Shown here: positions 1 through 9,300 of the stretch, piece after piece
How positions within the stretch are numbered: the stretch's first letter is position 1
How the letters are laid out: each line of letters opens with the position of its first letter
Assembly: GCF_000016545.1 (NCBI RefSeq)
Contig: NC_009437.1
Span: 2,185,394 to 2,249,393 of the forward strand
DNA from: Caldicellulosiruptor saccharolyticus DSM 8903
Lineage (GTDB): Bacteria > Bacillota > Thermoanaerobacteria > Caldicellulosiruptorales > Caldicellulosiruptoraceae
Reading direction: 5' to 3'
DNA: 64,000 bases
Made by a program: the position numbers and the translations under genes
Notes under the pieces: generated by a model
Databases searched by the model: none
Told to the model about the DNA's origin: nothing
Seen by the model: the letters and a program-made list of their open reading frames with translations, nothing else

Positions 1-356
1 GCAAATTCAATACACTCTCTTATTGCTTTTTTTACCTCTTCATTGACAATCACAGCATCACTAAAATACTCCCCACCATGGACAACTCTGTGGCCAATTG
101 CGTCAATCTCATCCATTGATTTTATTATCCCCATCTGAGGATGCGTTAACATTTCCAAAACAAGCTTTATTGCCACATTGTGGTCTTTTACCTCTTGCTC
201 TTTTATAATCTCCTGTCCATTTTTCTGGTGTCTTATAAAAGCTCCCGGTAAACCAATTCTGTCAACAACACCCTTACATAGAGCAACCTCTGTTTCAGTA
301 TCAATAAACTGATATTTTAATGATGAGCTTCCTGAATTTAATACTAATACTTTCAT
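1..356 (-). CDS. ackA: Acetate kinase, N-terminal part (cut by window edge)
   Basis: Converts acetyl phosphate plus ADP to acetate plus ATP, the last step of the Pta-AckA acetate pathway in the cytosol. The visible 118 codons begin MKVLVLNSGSSSLKYQ, the ASKHA phosphate-1 motif typical of AckA, and include the conserved GHRVVHGGE stretch near residue 90. The ATG at 354-356 is preceded by an AAAAGGGG ribosome site. The gene follows pta by about 23 bp on the same strand, so the two are almost certainly one operon. The C-terminal part lies outside the window. Confidence 0.95.
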   Translation of the reverse strand, partial: MKVLVLNSGSSSLKYQFIDTETEVALCKGVVDRIGLPGAFIRHQKNGQEIIKEQEVKDHNVAIKLVLEMLTHPQMGIIKSMDEIDAIGHRVVHGGEYFSDAVIVNEEVKKAIRECIEF

Positions 357-379
357 TTTTATCTTACCCCTTTTAATTT

Positions 380-1378
380 TTATTTCATCATTGCCTGAAC
401 AGCAGTGATAGCAACAACACCAACAATGTCTTCTGCCTTGCAGCCTCTTGACAAATCATTTACAGGTTTTGCTATTCCCTGGGTAATAGGTCCATACGCC
501 TCAGCTTTTGCAAGTCTCTCTGTCAGCTTATACGCAATATTTCCTGCATTAAGGTCAGGGAAAATTAGCACATTTGCCTGCCCTGCAACAGGGCTGCCTG
601 GTGCTTTTAACTTTGCAACAGAAGGTACAAGTGCTGCATCTGCCTGAAGTTCACCATCTATCAAAAGGTCTGGTGCTTTCTCTTTTGCAATCCTTGTTGC
701 CTCAACAACCTTGTCAACCATCTCTGACTTTGCAGACCCCTTTGTTGAATATGAAAGCATAGCAATCTTTGGAGTCTTTCCAACCAAAGCTTCAAAGCTC
801 TTCGCAGAGGTTATGGCAATATCAGCAAGTTCTTCAGCTGTTGGATTTGGATTCAAACCTGCATCGGCGTACAAAAATACACCATTTTCGCCATATTCAC
901 AGTTTGGAACAACCATTATAAAGAAACTTGAAACAAGCTTTACACCTGGTGCTGTTTTTAAGATTTGAAGTGCTGGGCGCAGTGTATCCGCAGTTGAGTG
1001 AATTGCACCAGATACCATACCATCTGCTAAACCCTTGTACACCAGCATAACGCCAAAGTACATTGGGTCTTTCATAATTTTTTTTGCATCTTCAAGTGTT
1101 ACACCTTTATTTTTTCTCAGTTCATAAAAATCATTTACAAATTCATCAAACCTCTCAAAGTTGTCAGGGTCAATAAAGATTGCCTCATCTACATTTGCAC
1201 CAAACTTTGCTGCTTCTTTTTTAATCTCATCTTCTTTACCAATTAAAACAATCTTTGCAATCTTCTCTTTAAGTACAACACTTGCAGCTTTTAAATTTCT
1301 CTCTTCATAGCTTTCAGGAAGCACAATTGTTTTTATATTTGACTTTGCCTTTTCTATTATTGTATCAATAAATGCCAT
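380..1378 (-). CDS. pta: Phosphate acetyltransferase
   Basis: Transfers the acetyl group of acetyl-CoA to phosphate, giving acetyl phosphate for AckA. The 332-residue product has the length of the short, single-domain Pta of Firmicutes; near its C-terminus are the family stretches LNAGNIAYKLTERLAKA and GPITQGIAKPVNDLSRG. A longer frame opens at 1417, but the ATG at 1376-1378 (MAFIDTIIEKAK) has a GAAAGGGG ribosome site at good spacing and matches the usual N-terminus. It is first in a pta-ackA operon. Its promoter overlaps a perfect palindrome, so repression by a dimeric regulator is plausible. Confidence 0.96.
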   Translation of the reverse strand: MAFIDTIIEKAKSNIKTIVLPESYEERNLKAASVVLKEKIAKIVLIGKEDEIKKEAAKFGANVDEAIFIDPDNFERFDEFVNDFYELRKNKGVTLEDAKKIMKDPMYFGVMLVYKGLADGMVSGAIHSTADTLRPALQILKTAPGVKLVSSFFIMVVPNCEYGENGVFLYADAGLNPNPTAEELADIAITSAKSFEALVGKTPKIAMLSYSTKGSAKSEMVDKVVEATRIAKEKAPDLLIDGELQADAALVPSVAKLKAPGSPVAGQANVLIFPDLNAGNIAYKLTERLAKAEAYGPITQGIAKPVNDLSRGCKAEDIVGVVAITAVQAMMK

Positions 1379-1426
1379 CTTTAAAAGCCCCTTTCGTTTA
1401 TTATTTAACATTATCACACCTTATAT

Positions 1427-1458
1427 ATTATAAACCAAATTGTATCTTGTATACAAGA
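1427..1458 (-). promoter_or_regulatory. pta-ackA promoter with 14-bp palindromic operator
   Basis: On the minus strand TTGTAT (1451-1456) and TATAAT (1427-1432) are 18 bp apart. The -35 lies inside the perfect palindrome TCTTGTATACAAGA at 1445-1458. Its core fits the TnGTnnnACnA pattern bound by FadR-type GntR repressors. The regulator is not identified here. Confidence 0.6.
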
Positions 1459-1503
1459 AGTATTTTAAGAAGAATTTAAAAGTCCTTAGCAAAGAAAAAT
1501 GCT

Positions 1504-1542
1504 AAACAACTGTTTGAAGAATATATGTTTTTGTGTTATAAT
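1504..1542 (+). promoter_or_regulatory. lexA promoter with a candidate LexA box
   Basis: TTGAAG (1514-1519), 17 bp, then TATAAT (1537-1542), with a TG extension before the -10. AAACAACTGTTT at 1504-1515 has the AAC-N4-GTT core of the Firmicute SOS box and overlaps the -35, as expected for lexA autorepression. The outer bases differ from consensus, so the box call is moderate. Confidence 0.6.
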
Positions 1543-1580
1543 CTATTTAAACAAAATAAAATTGAAAAGGGGATACTTAA

Positions 1581-2189
1581 ATGAAGAAACAGCTTACAAA
1601 AAAGCAAGAAGAGATATTAGAGTTTATAAAAAAGAGAATTAAAGAAAAAGGCTATCCACCTGCTGTGAGAGAGATATGTGAAGCAACAGGCTTAAAATCA
1701 ACCTCAACTGTACACGGGCACTTAACTCGCTTAGAGAAAAAAGGCTATATAAGGCGCGACCCTTCAAAACCAAGAGCAATTGAAATTGTAGACGATGATT
1801 TTTATGTTCACAGAAATGTCATTCGGCTCCCACTTGTTGGTAAAGTCACTGCAGGTGAGCCTATCTTAGCTGTTGAAAACATCGAAGATACCATAACTCT
1901 TCCCTATGACTTGGTTGGAACAGAAGATGCGTTTTTGCTAAGGGTTAAAGGAGATAGTATGATCGATGCGGGAATTTTCGACAATGATATTATAATTGTA
2001 AAAAGACAAAATGTTGCTGAAAATGGAGATATTGTTGTGGCTTTAATTGACGATGAAGCAACTGTTAAAAGATTTTTCAAAGAGAGCGATCATATACGAC
2101 TGCAACCAGAGAACAAGGCAATGGAACCTATAATTGTAAAAGACGTGAAAATTCTCGGAAAGGTAATAGGCCTTATTAGGAGGATGTAA
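1581..2189 (+). CDS. lexA: LexA, SOS-response repressor
   Basis: Represses DNA-damage genes and inactivates itself when RecA filaments trigger autocleavage. The 202 residues comprise a winged HTH (about 1-65, [11 protein letters not shown] start) and an S24 peptidase domain. The scissile Ala91-Gly92 (KVTAGEPI), catalytic Ser126 (KGDSMID) and Lys163 (ATVKRF) are all present. The ATG follows an AAAAGGGG site. The gene runs alone on the plus strand, divergent from pta, and its last codons form one arm of a hairpin shared with the convergent neighbour. Confidence 0.97.
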   Translation: MKKQLTKKQEEILEFIKKRIKEKGYPPAVREICEATGLKSTSTVHGHLTRLEKKGYIRRDPSKPRAIEIVDDDFYVHRNVIRLPLVGKVTAGEPILAVENIEDTITLPYDLVGTEDAFLLRVKGDSMIDAGIFDNDIIIVKRQNVAENGDIVVALIDDEATVKRFFKESDHIRLQPENKAMEPIIVKDVKILGKVIGLIRRM

Positions 2190-2208
2190 GAATTTACATC
2201 CTCCTAAT
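2175..2208. terminator. Perfect 15-bp hairpin spanning both convergent stop codons
   Basis: The arms 2175-2189 and 2194-2208 are exact reverse complements with a 4-nt loop. They contain the last four codons and stop of lexA and of the convergent PLP-protein gene. There is no U-tract on either side, so it may act as a bidirectional terminator or as an end-protecting structure. Confidence 0.6.
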
Positions 2209-3468
2209 CATTTCAATAGCTTTCAAAATCCCCACAACTCCTATTTCAAATGAAGAGCTGCCTTGAAGATAAGCAACGAAAGGTTCTCTGATTGGGGCAT
2301 CACATGAAAGTTCTAATGAAGTTCCCTGTACAAAACCACCTGCTGCCATTATTACCTTGTGAAAATACCCCGGCATATCCCATGGCTCGGGTAGAACATT
2401 ACTGTCAACAGGGCAACCTTTTTGAATCCCTTGGCAAAATCTAATTAGCTTTTCTTCGTTCTTAAATACAATTGATTGAATTATGTCTGTTCTATATTCA
2501 TTGTACCGCGGTAAAACTTCATAACCTAAACTTTCCATGATGTATGCTGTAAAGACCGCAACTTTTAAACTCTCAGCAACAATATGTGGTGCAAATAGAA
2601 GTCCTTGTAATATCTCTCTGTTAAAGCCAAGTGAAGGTCCTACTTCTTTGCCCATGCCAGGGGTGTTGAGCCTGTCTGCACACATCTCAACCAGCTCTTT
2701 TTTACCAGCAATATAACCTCCACATGATGCAATTGTTCCACCGGGGTTTTTAATGAGTGAGCCTGCTATTAAATCTGCTCCCACCTCTGTTGGTTCAAGT
2801 TTTTCCACAAACTCACCATAACAGTTGTCAACCATTACAATTGTGTGAGGGCTGATATTCTTTATAAATTGTGTTACTTCTTTTATCTTTTCAATAGAGA
2901 TTGACTTTCTTAAAGAGTACCCTCTTGATCGCTGTATAAAAACCGCCTTTACTTTTTGTTCTTTTAGCACCTTTTCAATTTTGTCAAAGTCAAAACTATT
3001 ATTTTTTAACTCAATCTCTTCGTACCTTATGCCGAAATCAATAAGAGTACCATGCCCTCCACTTTTTATTCCAATGACCTTTTGAAGTGTGTCATAAGGC
3101 TGTCCACAGATAGATAAAAGTATATCGCCAGGTCGCAATACTCCAAATAGCATTGTTGAGATTGCCTGAGTACCCGAAATAAACTGAATTCTCACAAGCG
3201 AATCCTCACAGCCAAATACATCAGAATATATTCTTTCAATTACATCTCTACCACTGTCTGAATAGCCATAACCATCTGTTTTGTTCAAATGTGTATAAGA
3301 AAGCTTATTTTTTTGAAATGCATTTAAAATTTTGAGCTGGTTGTACGATTTTATTCTCTCTATCTCTTCAAAAATCTCTTTTACACTTTCAAGCGCTTGC
3401 TGTGCAATATTGATTAGTTTCTTGTCAAAATTAAAAAATCTACCTAAAGCCTCATAGTCAATTTTCAA
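2194..3468 (-). CDS. PLP-dependent lyase-fold protein (YnbB / aluminium-resistance family)
   Basis: A 424-residue member of the methionine gamma-lyase-like fold-type I family often annotated as aluminium resistance protein, YnbB in Bacillus. The probable PLP lysine is Lys240 in GSLIKNPGG, preceded by VDNCYGEF near 213-220. The substrate is unknown. The start appears to be TTG (3466-3468) with only a modest GGGG ribosome site. Bacillus also keeps ynbB near hfq and miaA, but here a terminator separates it from hfq. It converges on lexA and shares its 3' hairpin. Confidence 0.85.
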   Translation of the reverse strand: MKIDYEALGRFFNFDKKLINIAQQALESVKEIFEEIERIKSYNQLKILNAFQKNKLSYTHLNKTDGYGYSDSGRDVIERIYSDVFGCEDSLVRIQFISGTQAISTMLFGVLRPGDILLSICGQPYDTLQKVIGIKSGGHGTLIDFGIRYEEIELKNNSFDFDKIEKVLKEQKVKAVFIQRSRGYSLRKSISIEKIKEVTQFIKNISPHTIVMVDNCYGEFVEKLEPTEVGADLIAGSLIKNPGGTIASCGGYIAGKKELVEMCADRLNTPGMGKEVGPSLGFNREILQGLLFAPHIVAESLKVAVFTAYIMESLGYEVLPRYNEYRTDIIQSIVFKNEEKLIRFCQGIQKGCPVDSNVLPEPWDMPGYFHKVIMAAGGFVQGTSLELSCDAPIREPFVAYLQGSSSFEIGVVGILKAIEMIRRM

Positions 3469-3500
3469 TTTTTGCCCCGCCCTTCTTACTTACTTGCTTT

Positions 3501-3550
3501 AAAAAATTAAAGAAAGCTCATGATTTTAAAGTCTCATGAGCTTTCTTTAA
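3501..3550 (-). terminator. Terminator after hfq
   Basis: The 17-bp perfect stem (3507-3523 with 3534-3550) has a 10-nt loop. On the minus strand it is followed by six T (3506-3501), the form of a Rho-independent terminator closing the miaB-mutS-mutL-miaA-hfq unit. Confidence 0.85.
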
Positions 3551-3569
3551 AGAGAATTTTAAACCTTTT

Positions 3570-3869
3570 TTATTTTGACTCTTGATTTTGGTTATTGTTA
3601 CTTTGCTGAGAAGCTGTGTTTTGCACTTGTGAGTTTTGAACTTGAGCCATGTAGTTTATTGGCTTTGATGGTAGAATAGAAGAAATTGCATGTTTGTAAA
3701 TGAGCTGCTGTTTGTTATTTTCTGTCTCTACCACCAATGTAAAGTTATCAAAACCTTTGATAACTCCTTTCAATTGGAATCCGCTCAGTAAAAAGATTGT
3801 AACGTTGACTTTTTCTTTTCGAAGCTGGTTTAAAAATAAATCCTGCAAGTTCAAATTTCCTTTTGCCAC
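3570..3869 (-). CDS. hfq: Hfq RNA chaperone
   Basis: Sm-like protein that forms a hexameric ring and binds small RNAs and A-rich mRNA. The 99 residues hold the Sm1 region ([20 protein letters not shown]) and the Sm2 signature YKHAIS near 58-63, then a Gln/Asn-rich tail (about 73-99). That tail is longer than in most Firmicute Hfq proteins, which end soon after Sm2. The start is GTG (3867-3869) after GGGGAGGA. It is the last gene of the operon below miaA and is closed by a strong terminator. Confidence 0.95.
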   Translation of the reverse strand: MAKGNLNLQDLFLNQLRKEKVNVTIFLLSGFQLKGVIKGFDNFTLVVETENNKQQLIYKHAISSILPSKPINYMAQVQNSQVQNTASQQSNNNQNQESK

Positions 3870-3933
3870 CTTATGTATTCCTCCCCAAACTTAAAAGTTT
3901 TTTATATTATAATTCTTATATGTTTTTCTTAAA

Positions 3934-4872
3934 TTATACCACACTTTTGCAAAGTTCAAAACATTTTTTCACAACTTCTTTAAACTCAAGGTTACCTACA
4001 TCCAAGTATATAAAATCCCCTTGGTACTTAAACCAAATACTCTGTCTCTTTGCAAACTGTTTAGTTCGCAGTTTAAGCTCCTCTTTTGCCTCCTCTAAGG
4101 TAATGTTACCTTCAATATATGGTATTACCTGCTTGTATCCAAGTCCTTGCATAGACTTTAAGTCCTTTGAATACCCCATTTCAAGCAGCATCTTCACCTC
4201 ATCAACAAGCCCAATTTTAAACATCTTCTCAACTCTTGCATCAATTCTCTCTTTGAGAAGAGACCTTTCCATTACAAAACACAAAGGTAGTATATTATAC
4301 TTTTTAGAACCTTTTTTCCTCACCTTCTCCAAAAAATCTGTCGGCTTTTTGCCAGTAAGAAAGTAAATTTCCAAATACCTTATAACCCTTTTTACATTAT
4401 TCGGATGAACTGACTGGGCAGCTTTGCTGTCAACATTTTTAAGCATTTCATAAAGATACATATTTCCTTTTTCTTCGAGCTCTTTGTAAAGGTTTTGACG
4501 TACCTGTTTTGAGTCCCCCATCTCAGGAAACTCAATATCATCCACAATCGATTTTATATAAAATCCTGTACCACCAACAAGAAGCGGAATTTTGCCTTTT
4601 TGATAAATCTCATCTATTGCTTTTGTTGCATCTTTTTGAAACAGCGCTACATTGTAATCTTCATTAGGAAAGACAACGTCAATCACATAGTGTTTTACAA
4701 TTTGTCTTTGTTCTTTGGTTGGTTTAGCAGTGCCAATGTCCATATACTTATAGACACACATAGAATCTGCAGAGACAATTTCGCCATCTATCAGCTGAGC
4801 AAGCTCAATTGCAACATCTGTCTTTCCAGTTGCAGTAAGACCTGCAATTACAATTAAAGGAATTTTTTGCAT
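3934..4872 (-). CDS. miaA: tRNA dimethylallyltransferase
   Basis: Adds the dimethylallyl group to A37 of tRNAs reading UNN codons; MiaB, encoded upstream, then methylthiolates it. The 312 residues begin MQKIPLIVIAGLTATGKT, a P-loop, followed by SADSMCVYKYMDIGTAKPT. An open frame extends upstream into mutL, but the ATG at 4870-4872 has an AGGTGAAGAG ribosome site and the normal N-terminus. It lies 37 bp after mutL and 64 bp before hfq. Confidence 0.96.
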   Translation of the reverse strand: MQKIPLIVIAGLTATGKTDVAIELAQLIDGEIVSADSMCVYKYMDIGTAKPTKEQRQIVKHYVIDVVFPNEDYNVALFQKDATKAIDEIYQKGKIPLLVGGTGFYIKSIVDDIEFPEMGDSKQVRQNLYKELEEKGNMYLYEMLKNVDSKAAQSVHPNNVKRVIRYLEIYFLTGKKPTDFLEKVRKKGSKKYNILPLCFVMERSLLKERIDARVEKMFKIGLVDEVKMLLEMGYSKDLKSMQGLGYKQVIPYIEGNITLEEAKEELKLRTKQFAKRQSIWFKYQGDFIYLDVGNLEFKEVVKKCFELCKSVV

Positions 4873-4909
4873 CTTGCTCTCTTCACCTTTTCTTCTATTT
4901 TTATTTTTA

Positions 4910-6709
4910 TCAGACAATTCTTTTGAACATCTTTTCAATTTCTCTTTTTTGAATTTCAATAACAACAGGTCTTCCATGAGGGCAGTTGAATATCTTCTTC
5001 TCAACAAGAACAAGTTTTACTATCTCTTCTTTTTCCAAATCTGAGATATTCATATTACCTTTAACCGCTGCTCTGCATGCTATCTTTTTGAGCAATTCCT
5101 CTGAAAAGTGGGTTATACCTTTTTCTACTGATTCATTGTAAATCATCTCAATTATATCAAGTATGAAAAACTTATCAACTGCACCTTCAAATAAAAGTGG
5201 ATATGTTCTTACCACTATTTCATTTTTCCCAAAATCGTCTATTTCAAAACCAAGTTTTTCAAAAATATGAACATTTTCTAACGCAAACTCTTTTTGAGAA
5301 ATTGGAAGCTCAATAACAATTGGAGAGAGCAATATCTGTCTTTGGATTTTATTTCGAAAAATCTCTTCTTTCAAAAGTTCAAACAATCTTCTTTCATGGA
5401 CAGCATGCTGGTCTATAAGATAAAGGCTATCCTCTTTTTGTACAATGATATAGGTATCAAAAGCATATCCCACTATCTTATAAGTTTCAACATTAAATTC
5501 TTCTGAAAATACAGTTATGACATCTTTACTCTCTTTTCCCACTTCTACTTTTGAAAAATCAAGTTGTTCCTCAATTTTCAAAAACTCATTAAAATCCTCT
5601 TGAAACGCTTTCTCTTTGCTCTGTTGTTCTTGTGTATAAGACCAAAGGTTTCTTACCATTTTAACATCTTGTACACTTTGGGGTAAATAAAGATTATCTA
5701 AAGTAGGCTTTGGAATCATTTTTTCTGACTGAAGTGTACTTGAAACTGTTTTGTATACAGTGTTATAAACATATCTCTCATCTTTGAACTTTATCTCAAG
5801 TTTTGCAGGGTGAACATTTACGTCAATGTCAATAGGATTTATTTCTATAAACAAAAATACAATAGGAAATCTACCTGTCAAAATTGAATTTTTAAAAGCC
5901 TCGTCAATGCAAGTGGAAAGAAGCTTGCTTCTTATAAATCTTCTATTGACATAAAAGTGATAACCGCTTCGTGTTGATTTACTCAAAACTGGGTTTACAA
6001 AAAATCCCCATACCTTTAAACCTTCTTCCTGGTGCGAAAAGTCAATGAGGTTTTTTAAAATTTCTGATCCAAAAACTGAAGCAATAGCAGACTCTACTTT
6101 ACTATCCCCTGGTGTAAAAAGTTGCCTTTTATTGTCTACCTGCATTCTAAAAGAAATTTCTGGATAGCAGATTGCAATCTTTTCAACAACTTCAATGCAG
6201 TATTTTTGTTCAGCAGAAGGTGATTTTAAAAATTTTAGCCTAGCTGGTGTATTATAAAAAAGGTCTTCAATTGTAATTCTTGTTCCTTTTTCAAAAGGAT
6301 ATATGGTTTTTGAAAGAACTTTTCCACCTTCAACCTCTACTTTACAACCTTGTTCCTGTTCATAGTGCCTTGAGATAAGAGTAACTTTTGAAACGCTTGA
6401 AATTGCACAAAGTGCCTCTCCTCTAAAACCCATTGTTGTAATTTTGAAAATGTCATCAACCGATTTTATCTTACTTGTTGTGTGTCTCTCAAAAACGTAT
6501 TCAATGTCATCAGAATGAATGCCTTTGCCATTGTCATACACCTCAATTTTTTTTATACCGCCTTTTTCTAATTTAATATCAATCAAACTTGCCCCTGCAT
6601 CAATGGAATTTTCAATGACCTCTTTTAAACACGATGCAGGCCTTTCGACAACCTCCCCTGCTGCCAAAATATGGGTAATCTCCTCAGATAACCTATTTAA
6701 CTCTCTCAT
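4910..6709 (-). CDS. mutL: DNA mismatch repair protein MutL (endonuclease type)
   Basis: Links MutS mismatch recognition to strand incision. The 599 residues have a GHKL ATPase domain (ENSIDAG, DNGKGI, TMGFRGEAL in the first 100) and a C-terminal dimerisation domain. That domain carries the nicking motif DQHAVHERRLFE near 431, with CRAAVKG and CPHGRP near the end, so this is a latent-endonuclease MutL as in organisms without MutH. Its ATG overlaps the mutS stop (ATGA), indicating translational coupling. Confidence 0.97.
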   Translation of the reverse strand: MRELNRLSEEITHILAAGEVVERPASCLKEVIENSIDAGASLIDIKLEKGGIKKIEVYDNGKGIHSDDIEYVFERHTTSKIKSVDDIFKITTMGFRGEALCAISSVSKVTLISRHYEQEQGCKVEVEGGKVLSKTIYPFEKGTRITIEDLFYNTPARLKFLKSPSAEQKYCIEVVEKIAICYPEISFRMQVDNKRQLFTPGDSKVESAIASVFGSEILKNLIDFSHQEEGLKVWGFFVNPVLSKSTRSGYHFYVNRRFIRSKLLSTCIDEAFKNSILTGRFPIVFLFIEINPIDIDVNVHPAKLEIKFKDERYVYNTVYKTVSSTLQSEKMIPKPTLDNLYLPQSVQDVKMVRNLWSYTQEQQSKEKAFQEDFNEFLKIEEQLDFSKVEVGKESKDVITVFSEEFNVETYKIVGYAFDTYIIVQKEDSLYLIDQHAVHERRLFELLKEEIFRNKIQRQILLSPIVIELPISQKEFALENVHIFEKLGFEIDDFGKNEIVVRTYPLLFEGAVDKFFILDIIEMIYNESVEKGITHFSEELLKKIACRAAVKGNMNISDLEKEEIVKLVLVEKKIFNCPHGRPVVIEIQKREIEKMFKRIV

Positions 6710-9297
6710 AACAGCTGCCTCTCTTTTGCTTTAATTATCTCATGTTTTAACTCGCTTAAAATGTTTAGAGCCTGAATTGGAGTTATATTTAAAATGTCAA
6801 GGTTTTCAATCTTCTCTATTATCTCATCTTTTTTGTATGAAAAAAACTCTATCTGCTCAGTAAATTCTCTTTTTATCTCTTTTCTTAATCTTTTCGCCTC
6901 TTTCCGATTTATATCAGCCTCTTCGAGCTTTTTTAAGATTTGCTCTGCTCTTTGCAAAACCTCTTCAGGAATACCAGCAAGCCTTGCAACATGAATACCA
7001 TAACTCGAGTCACAGCCACCCCTTACAATCTTTCTCAGAAAGATGATGTTTTTACCTTCTTCTTTTACATCAACTCTATAATTTTTCACACCAGAAATCT
7101 TCTCCTCAAGTTCTGTAAGTTCATGATAGTGAGTTGCAAAAAGAGTCTTTGCACCTATTTTAGATTTGTCAGCAACAAACTCTAAAACAGCCCAGGCAAT
7201 TGAAAGCCCATCGTATGTGCTCGTACCTCTTCCCACCTCATCAAATATTATAAGGCTCTTGGGAGTTGCATTTTTCAAAATATTTGCAACCTCACTCATC
7301 TCAACCATAAAAGTGCTCTGGCCAGATGAGATGTCATCTGATGCTCCAATTCGCGAAAAAATCTTATCAACTATACCAATCTGCGCTTCTTCTGCTGGAA
7401 CAAAGCAGCCCATCTGCGCCATTATGACAATTAGTGCCACCTGACGCATGTATGTAGACTTCCCTGCCATGTTAGGACCTGTGATTATTAGGACTCTGTT
7501 TTGGTCATTGTCAAGTTCTGTGTCATTTGGAACAAAGTTGCTATAGCCTATCATCTTTTCAACAACAGGGTGTCGACCATTTTTTATATAGATTCTATCG
7601 CCTAAGTAAACAATTGGTTTTGTGTATCTGTTGTCAATTGCAATGTGAGCAAATGAACAAAGAGCGTCAATGATAGCTATACAACTTGCTGTTTTTTGAA
7701 TTCTCTCTATTTGACTTTCTATCTTATCCCTTATTTGACAAAACAGTTCATATTCAAGCTCAACAAGTTTTTGTTCTGCATTTATAATTTCATCCTCTAA
7801 CTTCTTTAGCTCTTCTGTGACATATCTTTCTGCGTTTGCAAGAGTCTGTTTTCTTATATAGCGCTCGGGAACAAGTGAATAGTTAGATTTAGTTACTTCA
7901 ATGTAATATCCAAAAACCTTGTTGTAGCCTATTTTTAAATTTTTGATGCCCGTCAAATTCCTTTCCTTTTCTTCATATTGAATAAGAAGTTCTTTACTAT
8001 TCTTGGAAATATTTCTCAGCCTGTCTACATGGTCATTAAATCCATCTTTTATAATCCCGCCTTCTTTCAAGCCTACAGGTGCATCTTCGTTTATTGAAGA
8101 ATCAATTAGACTATATACATCTTCTAATGTGTCAAGTTCATTATAAAGCTCTTTCAGCAAAGGTGATTTAAACTCTCCCAAGAGTTCTTTAAGCCGGGGC
8201 AAAACCTCAATTGATTTTTTTAAACTGAGCAAATCCTTTGCGTTTATGCTCTTGTAAGCAAACTTTGAAGATAGTCTTTCAATGTCATATATTCCTTCTA
8301 ATAATCCTTCAATTTGCATTAAAAGTGGAAAATTGTTGTAAAGTTCTTCAACTGCATCAAGTCTTCTGTTTATCTCAACAACATCAATCAATGGTCTTTC
8401 AAGCCATTTTTTAATTAGTCTTGAACCCATTGACGTTTTTGCTTGGTCCAAAATTCCAAAAAGACTATTTTTCTTTGAGCGAGCAATTATACTTTCTGTC
8501 AGCTCCAAATTCCTTTTTGTGCTAAGGTCAATTTGAAGATAATTCTGTACTCTGTAAAATTCAAACTTTTTTATATAGTTAAATGAAATCTTTTGGGTAT
8601 CCACTAAATAATTCAGTAAATTTCCAACAGACAGTGCCACTTTGTCATTTATATTGGTGATTTGCATCTGTTTATCTATTAAATCATAGCATCTATCAAT
8701 CTCAATAAACTCTATTCTTTGAACAAATGAGTTGTAGTTTTCTCTAATAACTTCATAGAGTTCATTATCTAAATGTGAAATTAAAATTTCACTTGGAGCA
8801 TATTTACTAATCTCATTTATCATCTTTTGGATATCATTTTCAATTAAACAAGCGTACATCTCACCCGTTGATATATCAACAAATGTCAAAGCAAAGTCAG
8901 ACTCCACCCTCGCAACACAGCAGATAAAGTTATTTGCCTTGCTAAAATTTTCGTCAATAAATGTACCTGGTGTGATAATCCTGGTAATCTCTCTTTTCAC
9001 AACACCTTTTGCAAGCTTTGGGTCCTCTACCTGCTCACAGATGGCTACTTTGTATCCTTTTTCAATAAGCTTCGCAATATAGCTATGTGCGGAATGATAA
9101 GGAACCCCGCACATAGGTGCTTTTTCATTATTTCCACAATCTCTTGCAGTCAGAGCTATCTCAAGTTCTTTTGAAGCAATTATTGCATCGTCAAAGAACA
9201 TCTCATAAAAGTCCCCCAGTCTGAAAAACAGAATACAGTCTTTCACCCTTTGTTTTATCTCCATGTACTGCTGCATCATTGGGGTAAGTTCTTGCAT
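6706..9297 (-). CDS. mutS: DNA mismatch repair protein MutS
   Basis: Recognises mismatches and small loops. The 863 residues start MQELTPMMQQYMEIK and include the FFRLGDFYEMF mismatch-wedge motif near 24-34, where the Phe and Glu contact the mispair. The ABC-type ATPase has Walker A GPNMAGKST near 606, then STFMVEMSE and DEVGRGTSTYDG. It sits 3 bp after miaB and overlaps mutL by 4 bp. Confidence 0.98.
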   Translation of the reverse strand: MQELTPMMQQYMEIKQRVKDCILFFRLGDFYEMFFDDAIIASKELEIALTARDCGNNEKAPMCGVPYHSAHSYIAKLIEKGYKVAICEQVEDPKLAKGVVKREITRIITPGTFIDENFSKANNFICCVARVESDFALTFVDISTGEMYACLIENDIQKMINEISKYAPSEILISHLDNELYEVIRENYNSFVQRIEFIEIDRCYDLIDKQMQITNINDKVALSVGNLLNYLVDTQKISFNYIKKFEFYRVQNYLQIDLSTKRNLELTESIIARSKKNSLFGILDQAKTSMGSRLIKKWLERPLIDVVEINRRLDAVEELYNNFPLLMQIEGLLEGIYDIERLSSKFAYKSINAKDLLSLKKSIEVLPRLKELLGEFKSPLLKELYNELDTLEDVYSLIDSSINEDAPVGLKEGGIIKDGFNDHVDRLRNISKNSKELLIQYEEKERNLTGIKNLKIGYNKVFGYYIEVTKSNYSLVPERYIRKQTLANAERYVTEELKKLEDEIINAEQKLVELEYELFCQIRDKIESQIERIQKTASCIAIIDALCSFAHIAIDNRYTKPIVYLGDRIYIKNGRHPVVEKMIGYSNFVPNDTELDNDQNRVLIITGPNMAGKSTYMRQVALIVIMAQMGCFVPAEEAQIGIVDKIFSRIGASDDISSGQSTFMVEMSEVANILKNATPKSLIIFDEVGRGTSTYDGLSIAWAVLEFVADKSKIGAKTLFATHYHELTELEEKISGVKNYRVDVKEEGKNIIFLRKIVRGGCDSSYGIHVARLAGIPEEVLQRAEQILKKLEEADINRKEAKRLRKEIKREFTEQIEFFSYKKDEIIEKIENLDILNITPIQALNILSELKHEIIKAKERQLL

Positions 9298-9300
9298 AGT

